Below, one piece after another: positions 55,193 through 63,175 of a stretch of 64,000 nt of DNA. This stretch comes from Hyphomonas adhaerens MHS-3 (GTDB lineage: Bacteria > Pseudomonadota > Alphaproteobacteria > Caulobacterales > Hyphomonadaceae): positions 992,001 to 1,056,000 of the forward strand of contig NZ_ARYH01000001.1 in assembly GCF_000685235.1 (NCBI RefSeq), written 5' to 3'. A program made the translations under genes and the position numbers. Each line of letters opens with the position of its first letter. The first letter of the stretch is position 1. Below the pieces are notes generated by a model. The model did not search any database. It saw only the letters and a list, made by a program, of their open reading frames with translations, and was not told the DNA's origin.

Positions 55193-55313
55193 TCCGTTAT
55201 GGTCATGCTGTGATCCGGGCAGGTCCGGACTGATCCGCCCTGGTCACCCACTGATCTGTGGCCGCATGACACAGTTGTCATTCTGAGGAGGCTGTGGCCT
55301 TCCTCCGGTCAGT

Positions 55314-55736
55314 ATGTGGAACCGATCTAACCGCTCAGGACTCATGTCGCTGCTCAGCGCTGTCGCGCTGATGGCCATGATTGTGCGCGGCCTGGTTCCG
55401 GCAGGCTACATGCTCGCGGCTGCAGATACGCCGGGCGATTTCGTCAGCATCGTCATCTGCCACGGTGACGGCACGGATGGCACGCAGGCCCTGCTGGACC
55501 TGAAAAACGGCAAGATCGTCGATCCGGAAGAGATCCCGGGCCAGACCGACGACGGCAAGAACCAGGCCTGCCCATATGCCATGTCGGCACATTTCACGCC
55601 GGTAGACGTATCCGGCAAGCTGGCAGAACCTGTTGAAGCGCCCGCCCGTTTCCTCACGCAGTTCGACTATATCGTTCCCGGCCGCGGCCTTGCGGCCCCG
55701 CCGCCGCCCGCCCGCGGACCGCCCCTGACCATCTGA
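55314..55736 (+). CDS. DUF2946-type exported protein, first gene of a putative copper module
   Basis: 140 residues; an alternative ATG at 55344 follows an AGGA motif. The N-terminal hydrophobic helix with AMIVRGLVPAGYML matches the typical DUF2946 start. It is followed by a Cys-His segment (IVICHGDG) and a second Cys (QACPYAMSAHF). Such small proteins lie next to copper-related TonB receptors in other bacteria. The CxH/CPYAM/H pattern could bind a soft metal; this is inference. Proline-rich tail. Confidence 0.7.
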   Translation: MWNRSNRSGLMSLLSAVALMAMIVRGLVPAGYMLAAADTPGDFVSIVICHGDGTDGTQALLDLKNGKIVDPEEIPGQTDDGKNQACPYAMSAHFTPVDVSGKLAEPVEAPARFLTQFDYIVPGRGLAAPPPPARGPPLTI

Positions 55737-55747
55737 TTTTCCTCGCG

Positions 55748-55771
55748 CGCGCATGTCTGCGGACGTGCGCG
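55748..55771 (+). other. Hairpin between DUF2946 and DUF2244 genes
   Basis: CGCGCATGTC and GACGTGCGCG form a 10-bp stem (one G-T pair) with loop TGCG, 11 bp after the DUF2946 stop. Possible intercistronic attenuator. Confidence 0.4.
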
Positions 55772-55819
55772 TTGGTGCGCGGGCGAATGCCTTGCGCGTC
55801 CGGAATCGGATGAATTTCA

Positions 55820-56398
55820 ATGCACAACAATCTGATCGCAGCCCCTGACGGGCTGCAGGTTCCCCAGATCGGGGACCGTGAAATACACCGGCCCGGTGCC
55901 GGTGAAGACGTTGGACGGATCTGGCTGGATGCGGTCATCACGCCGAACGTTTCGCTGAACAACCGGGTGGCGCTGATCCTGGCGGCGTCCCTGATCCTGC
56001 CGGGCAGCCTTATCTGCCTCGCCACGGCGTGGATGGGCGCCTGGCTGGTCACGCCGCTTGTGTTCCTGTCGGAGATCGCCCTCGGCGCGATGATCCTCTG
56101 GCATGCCCGGTCGCTTGGCCAGTACAGGCAGCGCGTCTGCCTGACCGACACATCCATCTTTGTCGAAACACGCGAGCGGGGGGCCGATGCCGTCACCCGG
56201 TCGGACCTTTCCCCGCACTGGCTTCGCATCGACCGGGTCAACGACACCGGCCGCGGCTGCGACTCTCTCCTGCTGCGGGCAGGGCCCCGGCGCCTGGAAA
56301 TCGGCTCCGTCCTGTCACCTCCCGAACGCGCTTCGCTGGCCGATGCCATCGAAGCCGCACTCCAGAATCGCCGCTGCGGCCAGTCGCTGGCGGCCTGA
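55820..56398 (+). CDS. DUF2244 family membrane protein
   Basis: 192 residues with two adjacent transmembrane helices (about 51-70 and 75-92) and a cytoplasmic beta-rich domain after them. The family opening WLDAVITPNVSLN is present, as is RTRE-like VETRERGA in the second half. In other alphaproteobacteria DUF2244 genes are found near cytochrome c oxidase genes. Its place between DUF2946 and a copper receptor-like protein is compatible with copper delivery to oxidase, but the role is unknown. The next gene starts 17 bp downstream. Confidence 0.8.
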   Translation: MHNNLIAAPDGLQVPQIGDREIHRPGAGEDVGRIWLDAVITPNVSLNNRVALILAASLILPGSLICLATAWMGAWLVTPLVFLSEIALGAMILWHARSLGQYRQRVCLTDTSIFVETRERGADAVTRSDLSPHWLRIDRVNDTGRGCDSLLLRAGPRRLEIGSVLSPPERASLADAIEAALQNRRCGQSLAA

Positions 56399-56415
56399 CT
56401 TCCTCTCAGAAAGTA

Positions 56416-58566
56416 ATGAACATGAAACACACACTCCTTTGCAGTACAGCCGCCGCGCTCCTCGCCTCTGCCGGCATTGCGCTTCCCGCCGCCGCCCAGG
56501 CGCCGACCGAACTGCCCCCCATTGATGCGCAGGATGCGGGTTCGGCCCGCGCGGGCGACGTGGCGGTGAGCGGCACCGAAATCGCGGGAGAGGCCATTGA
56601 ATCCGGTCTCGCCACATCTTCGGATTCGCTTCAGCTCATGTCCCGCGCGCCGGGCGTCTCGCTTCAGTCGAATGGGGGTATCGCCTCGCTTCCAATTCTC
56701 CGGGGACTCGCAGATGACCGGGTCGGGGTGCTGATCGATGGCCAGCAGTCCACAAATTACTGCCCGAACCACATGAACCCCGTTTCCTCCTATATCGATG
56801 CATCGCGTGTCGAGCGGATCGTCGTGACGCCGACCCTGTCGCCGGTCAGCATGGGCGGCGACAATATTGCCGGTATCATTTCGATCGAGAGCCGGGCGCC
56901 GGAATTTTCCAGTGGCGGAGTCGAGTTCTTCGGTGAAGCCGGAGCGACGTATCGCAGCGTTTCGAATGGCATCGGCGCGTCCCTGCAGGCCAATGCAGCG
57001 GGCGAGAAAGTCAGCGCGCGATATGAAGCGAGCTGGAACAAGGCGGACAATTACAAGTCCGGGTCGGGCGACGAAGTGCGCTCCACCTTGTACCAGAATT
57101 ACGACCAGTCACTGCTGCTCGCGGCTCGTCCGGCAGACGATGTGCTGCTGTGGGTCCGGATCAGCCAGCAGGGCGTGCCTTATGAAGGCTTTGCCAACCA
57201 GCGCATGGACCTGACCGACAACAAGAGCAACAGCGTGCAGGTGCATGGCGAGGGTCCGCTCGGTGCAGGCCTGCTGACGGCCGAAGCCTCCTGGCGCAGC
57301 GTCGATCATGAAATGAACTTCCTGTCGGACAAGGGCGGGGCGGCAACTGGCGGTATGCCGATGATCACCGAGGGCGAGGATACGTCGGTCAAACTGTCGT
57401 ACGACACGCCGGTGGAAGGTGTCGGCCGGGTCCGGGTCGGGGCGGAAATGTTCCGCGCGTCGATGGACGACTACTGGCCCGCCGTTCCGGGTTCCATGAT
57501 GATGTCGCCGCTCGATTATGTGAACATCAATGATGGCGAGCGGAACCGCACAGGCGTGTGGGCCGAATGGGAAGCCGCCCCTGCGCCCGCATGGTCGACC
57601 CTGTTCGGGGTTCGCTATGAAAACGTCGAAATGGATACCGGAGAGGTGCAGCCTTATTCCTGGACCGGCATGATGAACATGCCTGACGCCATGGCGGCCA
57701 TGGCCTTCAACGCGGCGGACCGCGCCCGGGAAGATGACAATATCGACGTCACCGCGAAAGCGACATGGCGGCCGAGCGATACGCTGGCCGTCGAGTTCGG
57801 CGCCGCACAGAAGACCCGGTCTCCGAACCTTTATGAGCGCTACGCCTGGGGCAGAGGCTCCATGTCCAGCTCAATGACCAACATGACCGGTGACGGCGCC
57901 GGCTATGTCGGCGATATCAATCTGGAACCGGAAGTCGCGCGCAGTCTGGCGGCGACGCTCGACTGGTCGGATGGCGTTAAAGATGGCCGTGTGCTGCGCG
58001 TTTCCGGCTGGGCCACCCATGTCGAAGACTATATCGACGCCGACCGGATTGGCAGCCTGCGCGATGGCTTGCCGATGCTCCAGTTCGCCAACCACAAGGC
58101 GGAGCTCTACGGCCTCGAAGCCACCGGTGCGATGCCGCTCTGGCAGACGGGGTATGGCGACACGCGCTTCACCGGAACGGTCAGCTGGGCCAAGGGCGAG
58201 AACAAAGACACCGGCGACAATCTCTACAACATTGTTCCCCTTCAGGGCCTGTTCGCGCTGGAGAACCGGAAAGGTGTCTGGACCCAGGCGCTCGAACTGG
58301 AACTGGTCGATGAGAAGGATGACATCAGCGCCGTGCGTCAGGAGCTTCGCACGCCGGGCTATGTGCTGGTCCATCTGCGGGCAGGCGGGGAGATCGGCCG
58401 GGTACGCTTTGCCGCCGCGATCGAGAACCTGCTGGACCAGGACTATGACCTGCCGCTGGGCGGGATTGCGTTCGGCGACTACAAATATGATGGCCGGACC
58501 GGTCCGTACCATCAGGTCGCCGGGCCGGGCCGTTCGTTCAATCTCAGTCTGAACGTCGCCTTCTGA
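56416..58566 (+). CDS. OprC-like copper TonB-dependent receptor
   Basis: 716 residues (ATG at 56416; ATG 56422 is an alternative). Signal peptide to about AAAQ, plug domain (about 45-165) with SLPILRGLADDRVGVLIDGQ, barrel ending FNLSLNVAF. In the known copper importer OprC the metal is held by CxxxM in the plug and HxM in a barrel loop. Here Cys 116 and Met 120 (NYCPNHMNP) and His 298 and Met 300 (DHEMNF) have the same pattern and nearly the same separation (182 versus 180). Met-rich loops occur at MMMSPL, TGMMNMPDAMAAM and SMSSSMTNM. It should take up Cu(I) or Cu(II) across the outer membrane. Confidence 0.85.
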   Translation: MNMKHTLLCSTAAALLASAGIALPAAAQAPTELPPIDAQDAGSARAGDVAVSGTEIAGEAIESGLATSSDSLQLMSRAPGVSLQSNGGIASLPILRGLADDRVGVLIDGQQSTNYCPNHMNPVSSYIDASRVERIVVTPTLSPVSMGGDNIAGIISIESRAPEFSSGGVEFFGEAGATYRSVSNGIGASLQANAAGEKVSARYEASWNKADNYKSGSGDEVRSTLYQNYDQSLLLAARPADDVLLWVRISQQGVPYEGFANQRMDLTDNKSNSVQVHGEGPLGAGLLTAEASWRSVDHEMNFLSDKGGAATGGMPMITEGEDTSVKLSYDTPVEGVGRVRVGAEMFRASMDDYWPAVPGSMMMSPLDYVNINDGERNRTGVWAEWEAAPAPAWSTLFGVRYENVEMDTGEVQPYSWTGMMNMPDAMAAMAFNAADRAREDDNIDVTAKATWRPSDTLAVEFGAAQKTRSPNLYERYAWGRGSMSSSMTNMTGDGAGYVGDINLEPEVARSLAATLDWSDGVKDGRVLRVSGWATHVEDYIDADRIGSLRDGLPMLQFANHKAELYGLEATGAMPLWQTGYGDTRFTGTVSWAKGENKDTGDNLYNIVPLQGLFALENRKGVWTQALELELVDEKDDISAVRQELRTPGYVLVHLRAGGEIGRVRFAAAIENLLDQDYDLPLGGIAFGDYKYDGRTGPYHQVAGPGRSFNLSLNVAF

Positions 58567-58567
58567 C

Positions 58568-59335
58568 GTGCTGGGGAGGATTTTCACCTCCAGCTATATG
58601 GCGGGCGTGGCTCTGGCTGCGCTCGCCCATGGCGGTTTGCTGGCAGGAGTTTTCCTGCTGGCGCCCGCCAGCGCGTCCAATTTCGGCGCGCAGGAAGATG
58701 CCTTTACCGTAACCCTGGTGGAGGACCTGGTGCCGGAACCTGTCCCGGAGCCCGAGTCAATGCCGATGCCGGAACCGGAGACGCCCAGCCCACCCCCGGT
58801 CCCTGAGATTGCTGAGCCGCGGCCTGAGCCCGCCGTTCAGACGGCGGCAGAACCGGCCCCGCCTGAGGGGATGGTTCCGTCAGATGAAGTGCCGCCAGCC
58901 GAGGCTCCGTCGGTTGATGCCGGGACCGATGAAGCAACACCTGCTGCCGACAAGCCGGCGGCTCTGACACTTGATCCGGGCCTTCCGGTTACGGCGTCTG
59001 AAGCCCCGCCTACCAAGACGCAGGCGCCTGCCAGCGCAGCCGCCCTGGACGGAGAGGGGCAGGCCAAGCTGGACGCCTATGTGCAGGCGGTGCGGTTGCA
59101 GCTTGCCCGGCATGCGCCGCGCGGCGTTCGCGGGGCCGGAGATTGCCAGGTCGAATTCCGCCTCTCCCGTGCCGGAGAAGTGGTCTTCGTCGGAATACGG
59201 ACAAGCAGCGGCAGCAGGCTGTATGACCGGCGATGCCTGTCCTCTGTCACGTCCGCAGTGCCGTTCCCTGCCGCGCCGGACGGAGCTGTCGAAACGGATC
59301 TCAGCTTCACCATCGTGATGCAGCAGAAGCGCTGA
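58568..59335 (+). CDS. TonB-family energy transducer dedicated to the copper receptor
   Basis: 255 residues with a GTG start at 58568, one base after the receptor stop; an ATG at 58598 is an alternative with no better ribosome site. One N-terminal transmembrane helix (about 11-33), a Pro/Glu-rich periplasmic spacer (about 52-130, with repeated VPEP-type units), and a C-terminal TonB domain (about 170-255) with AKLDAYVQAVRLQLARHAP and VEFRLSRAGEVVFVGI. It couples the proton motive force to a receptor. No exbB or exbD is adjacent, so a general ExbBD may be shared. Confidence 0.82.
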   Translation: MLGRIFTSSYMAGVALAALAHGGLLAGVFLLAPASASNFGAQEDAFTVTLVEDLVPEPVPEPESMPMPEPETPSPPPVPEIAEPRPEPAVQTAAEPAPPEGMVPSDEVPPAEAPSVDAGTDEATPAADKPAALTLDPGLPVTASEAPPTKTQAPASAAALDGEGQAKLDAYVQAVRLQLARHAPRGVRGAGDCQVEFRLSRAGEVVFVGIRTSSGSRLYDRRCLSSVTSAVPFPAAPDGAVETDLSFTIVMQQKR

Positions 59336-59351
59336 CGCCCTGCCGGGCTGG

Positions 59352-59894
59352 TCAGAGCCCTCCGGGAAGCTTCGATGCCATCATGGCCTTCCGGTCGATC
59401 CGCCGCCCATCGACAATAAAGGTGCCGTCACCCACGGCGTGAAGGGTGCGCTGTTCCTGGCGTGTGTCATCGCGATAGGCCGCCAGGCTTTCGAGAATGA
59501 CGATGCCGTGAGGCGCGATGATCTCATCCACGCGGCACTCGATGTTCGCAAGGCATTTGCCGAGAAGCGGGGCGCTGACATGTTTCGCCTTTGCCGGGGC
59601 GAGGTCGAATTTGTCGAACTTTTCGGTGTCCGCGCCGGAACAGGTACCGATGCCGATCACCGTATCAATCATGTCGACCGTAGGGATGGCAATGACACAT
59701 TCTCGCGTATCGCGGAGTGCCTGAAAGGAATGGTTCCACGGCCCGGTCGTGATGGCGATGCGGCCGGAAAAATCGAGCACCATCGTCCAGGTGATGGTCA
59801 TCACATTGTTCTTGCGGCCATCATGCGTCGCGACGAGGGTGACGGGTCCGGGTTCAATCAGGGTGAAGGCCCGGCTGAGTTTGATGCGTTTCAT
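59352..59894 (-). CDS. Flavin reductase-like (FMN-binding split barrel) protein
   Basis: 180 residues from the ATG at 59894; the frame is open upstream but lacks marks. The family pattern is visible as GPVTLVATHDGRKNNVMTIT and ITTGPWNHSFQALRDTRECV, typical of the flavin reductase-like domain that binds FMN. It may act as an FMN-dependent oxidoreductase; no partner oxygenase lies nearby. It is convergent with the TonB gene and divergent from the dyad and DUF11-like gene. Confidence 0.85.
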   Translation of the reverse strand: MKRIKLSRAFTLIEPGPVTLVATHDGRKNNVMTITWTMVLDFSGRIAITTGPWNHSFQALRDTRECVIAIPTVDMIDTVIGIGTCSGADTEKFDKFDLAPAKAKHVSAPLLGKCLANIECRVDEIIAPHGIVILESLAAYRDDTRQEQRTLHAVGDGTFIVDGRRIDRKAMMASKLPGGL

Positions 59895-60040
59895 TCCGGT
59901 GTCTCGCGTTTCTGGCATTCTGCAAACCTGGGCACCAAGCCTTCCGTTGCCGGACAAATAGGCAGCCAAGGCCCATATTTTGCCCAAGTGTCGGGATTGA
60001 TGAAAGAACGCCTTTCCGGAGTCTGTCTTTTAATTAATCT

Positions 60041-60071
60041 TAACGCTTGTGATGGATGGTCACAATCGTTA
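60041..60071. promoter_or_regulatory. 31-bp dyad upstream of the DUF11-like gene
   Basis: Arms TAACGCTTGTGA and TCACAATCGTTA match over 12 positions with one mismatch, separated by TGGATGG. It ends 24 bp before the start codon at 60096, in the 201-bp divergent gap. The inner part TTGTGA/TCACAA resembles a CRP/FNR half-site pair, but with 7 bases between TGTGA and TCACA rather than 6. It is the longest dyad noticed in the window. Confidence 0.6.
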
Positions 60072-60095
60072 GCAGAAACGTGCCCCGTATTAAGA

Positions 60096-60581
60096 ATGAT
60101 GCTCAAGGTTTTTCCAGTCTCCCTCGGTTTTCTCGTGGCGTGTGCCATGAGCGCCCTGCCTGCGCAGGCCGATGTCCTTCTGTCTTCGGCTTCGGTCGAG
60201 AGAGTGGTGTCGATGGAATACGAGGACGGATCAACCGAGACGGAGTATGTGCCGGCCAAAGCGGTCGAGCCCGGTGAGGAACTCGCTTATGTGGTGAGCT
60301 TCCGGAATGACGGGGCTGAACCGGCGGACAGCGTGGTGATGACCATCCCGGTACCGAAAGACATGATCTATGTCGAGAATTCGGTCATCGCCGACAATGC
60401 GGCCGTGGATTTTTCCGTCGATGGTGGCGAATCCTTCGCTCCGCGCGATAAACTGACCGTCGAGGATGGCGAGCAGGTCCGCAAGGCGGCTGCCGATGAG
60501 ATCACACATGTACGCTGGACCATTGCGCGCATGACACCCGGTGAGGAAGGCATGCTGGCCTTCCATGCCATCCTGAACTGA
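60096..60581 (+). CDS. Small exported DUF11-like protein
   Basis: 161 residues; two adjacent ATG codons at 60096 and 60099. Signal peptide MMLKVFPVSLGFLVACAMSA to about AQA. The mature part resembles one beta-sandwich domain of the DUF11 type: EPGEELAYVVSFRNDGAEPA, DSVVMTIPVPKDMIYVENSV, and a closing ITHVRWTIARMTPGEEG. Such domains occur in surface proteins; here there is only one. Function unknown. The large dyad lies upstream. Confidence 0.7.
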   Translation: MMLKVFPVSLGFLVACAMSALPAQADVLLSSASVERVVSMEYEDGSTETEYVPAKAVEPGEELAYVVSFRNDGAEPADSVVMTIPVPKDMIYVENSVIADNAAVDFSVDGGESFAPRDKLTVEDGEQVRKAAADEITHVRWTIARMTPGEEGMLAFHAILN

Positions 60582-60641
60582 ACCTACCCGTCAGCTGCCC
60601 TGCATTGACCGGTGCGCCCGCCCTGGCGTAACGCCGGTGCC

Positions 60642-61271
60642 ATGACTCGTGTAAAGATCTGCGGCCTCAAGGATCCGGACCTCGTGCGCCTCTGCGCAGC
60701 GGAGGGGGCGGACTGGGTCGGCTTTGTCTTTGTCGAGGCGAGCCCGCGCTATGTGACGCCCGAAGCGGCGGAGACCTTGCTCCTCGGCGTTGGCCGGTCT
60801 GTGCCGGTGGCCTTGCTGGCAGACGCCGATGACACCCTGATTGACCGCGTGACCGCGACCGGTATCCGCGTGCTTCAGCTGCATGGGCGCGAGACCCCGG
60901 AGCGTGTGGCCGAAATCCGCGCGCGCACCGGATGTGAGGTCTGGAAGGCCTTTGGCGTGGAAACGGCGGAAGACATTGCCGGGGCAGGGGCCTTTGCCGC
61001 CGCCGACCGGCTGCTGATCGATGCAAAGCCCCCGAAGGATGCGGATCGCACGGGCGGGCATGGCCAGGCCTTCGACTGGTCGATCCTGAATGACTGGGCA
61101 GCGCCGAAACCCTGGATACTGGCCGGGGGGCTGACACCGGAGAATGTTGCCGGTGCCATCGCTGCGACAGGTGCACCGGCGGTTGACGTCTCCTCTGGCG
61201 TGGAGCGCCTGCGGGGGCTAAAGGACAAGGAGCTGGTGCGGGCGTTTCTCCGTGCCGCCAAAGAGGTCTGA
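60642..61271 (+). CDS. trpF: Phosphoribosylanthranilate isomerase
   Basis: 209 residues from the ATG at 60642 (a few upstream codons are open). Single-domain TrpF barrel: [10 protein letters not shown] with the catalytic Cys, [39 protein letters not shown] and VDVSSGVE with the second catalytic Asp. Third step of tryptophan synthesis. The next start (trpB) is one base after its stop. Confidence 0.96.
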   Translation: MTRVKICGLKDPDLVRLCAAEGADWVGFVFVEASPRYVTPEAAETLLLGVGRSVPVALLADADDTLIDRVTATGIRVLQLHGRETPERVAEIRARTGCEVWKAFGVETAEDIAGAGAFAAADRLLIDAKPPKDADRTGGHGQAFDWSILNDWAAPKPWILAGGLTPENVAGAIAATGAPAVDVSSGVERLRGLKDKELVRAFLRAAKEV

Positions 61272-61272
61272 A

Positions 61273-62487
61273 ATGATGGACGTTAGAAATACCTGGGACC
61301 AGTGGCCGGACCTGAATGGCCGGTTCGGTGAGTTCGGCGGACGCTATGTCGCTGAAACGCTGATGCCGCTGATCCTGGAACTCGAAGCCGAATACCGCCG
61401 GGCGCAGAAAGACCCGGCATTCAAGGCCGAGATGGACGACCTCTGGACCCATTATGTCGGCCGCCCGTCACCGCTCTATTTTGCGGAGCGGCTGACCGAG
61501 CATTTCGGCGGGGCGAAGATCTACTTCAAGCGCGACGAGCTGAACCATACCGGCGCGCACAAGATCAATAACTGCCTCGGCCAGGTGCTGCTGGCACGCC
61601 GCATGGGCAAGACCCGCATCATCGCCGAGACCGGTGCTGGCCAGCACGGCGTGGCGACGGCGACGATCTGTGCCCGTTTCGGCCTCGAATGCGTCGTCTT
61701 CATGGGGGAGACCGATGTCGAGCGCCAGAAGCCAAACGTGTTCCGCATGCGCCTGCTGGGCGCGAAGATCGTGCCGGTTTCCTCGGGCACGGGTACGCTG
61801 AAAGACGCGATGAACGAGGCCTTGCGTGACTGGGTCACCAATGTCGACAACACGTTCTATTGCATCGGCACCGTGGCCGGGCCTCATCCGTACCCGGAAC
61901 TGGTACGTGACTTCCAGTCGATCATCGGCAAGGAAGCCCGCGAACAGATCCTGGAACGGGAAGGGCGCCTGCCGGATGTGCTGATGGCCTGTATTGGCGG
62001 CGGCTCCAACGCCATCGGCCTGTTCCACCCGTTCCTTGAGGACGAAAGTGTCCGCATGATCGGTGTCGAGGCCGCTGGCCATGGGATCGAGACGGGCGAG
62101 CATGCCGCCGCGCTGAACGGCGGGCGGCCCGGCATCCTGCACGGCAACCGCACCTATCTGCTGCAAACCGATGACGGCCAGATCCTCGATGCGCACTCGA
62201 TTTCTGCCGGGCTCGACTATCCCGGTATCGGGCCGGAACATGCCTTCCTGCGTGACACGGGCCGGGCCGAATATCTCTCAACGACAGACAAGGAAGCGCT
62301 GGAGGCGTTCCAGCTCTGCACCAAACTCGAAGGCATCATCCCGGCGCTGGAGCCGTCCCACGCGCTCGCCCGCGTCGGGGAAGTGGCGCAGGAGCTCGGA
62401 CCTGACGGCCTGATCGTCCTGAACATGTGCGGCCGGGGTGACAAAGATGTGTTCTCTGTTGCCAAGCATCTCGGAGTGGAGATGTGA
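61273..62487 (+). CDS. trpB: Tryptophan synthase beta chain
   Basis: 404 residues; start at ATG 61273 (or 61276) with AAGAGG upstream. PLP lysine in [13 protein letters not shown] (Lys 97), [13 protein letters not shown], phosphate-binding GGGSNAIG, and EPSHALA. It joins indole and serine to give tryptophan and pairs with TrpA. Two non-trp genes lie between it and trpA. Confidence 0.97.
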   Translation: MMDVRNTWDQWPDLNGRFGEFGGRYVAETLMPLILELEAEYRRAQKDPAFKAEMDDLWTHYVGRPSPLYFAERLTEHFGGAKIYFKRDELNHTGAHKINNCLGQVLLARRMGKTRIIAETGAGQHGVATATICARFGLECVVFMGETDVERQKPNVFRMRLLGAKIVPVSSGTGTLKDAMNEALRDWVTNVDNTFYCIGTVAGPHPYPELVRDFQSIIGKEAREQILEREGRLPDVLMACIGGGSNAIGLFHPFLEDESVRMIGVEAAGHGIETGEHAAALNGGRPGILHGNRTYLLQTDDGQILDAHSISAGLDYPGIGPEHAFLRDTGRAEYLSTTDKEALEAFQLCTKLEGIIPALEPSHALARVGEVAQELGPDGLIVLNMCGRGDKDVFSVAKHLGVEM

Positions 62488-62858
62488 GGCAGGTTCTTCC
62501 CGTTATCCTTCTTGTTTTACTGGGCGCCTGCGTGCCGACGACCAAGTATACATATGTCCCGCTGACGCAGCAGAATTTCGAGGCGGCGCAGAATGGCGAG
62601 AAGATTCCGCTCGTGGCGCACGATACAGTGCTCTGTTTTGCCGATGGGCGGACGGCACCTATCCGGGATGCGGAATGGACCGATAATGGCATCTGCGGGC
62701 AGGCACATCCCCCGATTGGCGATGATGATGGCAACCGATGCTATGACTGGGACCAGATCGCCGGTATCGGCATTCCATACGAAGGGCGCTCCCTGTCGGT
62801 TATTCCCATGGCCGCCGTGCAGATAGGAAAATGTGACCTGGAGGCGCTTGCAGAATGA
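62484..62858 (+). CDS. Small lipoprotein inserted between trpB and trpA
   Basis: 124 residues; GTG start overlaps the trpB stop (GTGA). Lipoprotein signal [20 protein letters not shown], lipobox LGAC (Cys 16). The mature part has a Cys-rich pattern (four further Cys residues) and a [19 protein letters not shown] segment. No family recognised. The stop overlaps the cutA start by four bases, so it is translated with both neighbours. Confidence 0.75.
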   Translation: MRQVLPVILLVLLGACVPTTKYTYVPLTQQNFEAAQNGEKIPLVAHDTVLCFADGRTAPIRDAEWTDNGICGQAHPPIGDDDGNRCYDWDQIAGIGIPYEGRSLSVIPMAAVQIGKCDLEALAE

Positions 62859-63175
62859 CCGACCTTCTCCTCATCCGCATCACTTGCCCGTCCCAGCGCG
62901 TGGCCGAGGACATCGGCGATGCCGCCGTTGAGCACAAACTGGCCGCCTGCGCGAACCTCGAAGGCCCGGTCTCGTCCACCTATCGCTGGAAAGGCGTGGT
63001 GGAGCAGGCGTTTGAATACATTCTCTGGCTCAAGGCGCCGAAAGCAAATTGGGACCGGATCGAGGCCCTCGTCCTTACCCATCACCCTTATGATGTCCCG
63101 GCCATGGTGGCGCTGCCTTGCCTTGAGGCGCACGACCCCTATGCCGCCTGGGTCCACGAAAACACGGAAGTCTGA
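62855..63175 (+). CDS. cutA: Divalent-cation tolerance protein CutA
   Basis: 106 residues, the usual CutA length. Family pattern: ITCPSQRVAEDIGDAAVEHK, LAACANLEGPVSSTYRWKG, and HHPYDVPAMVALP. CutA forms very stable trimers and its role in metal tolerance is debated. It lies between trpB and trpA; its stop overlaps the trpA start (TGATG). Confidence 0.93.
   Translation: MTDLLLIRITCPSQRVAEDIGDAAVEHKLAACANLEGPVSSTYRWKGVVEQAFEYILWLKAPKANWDRIEALVLTHHPYDVPAMVALPCLEAHDPYAAWVHENTEV

Noticed and set aside
60047-60065. CRP/FNR site inside the 31-bp dyad
   Set aside because: TGTGA and TCACA are present but separated by 7 instead of 6 bases, and the symmetry extends far beyond the CRP motif. It is kept as an unassigned dyad.
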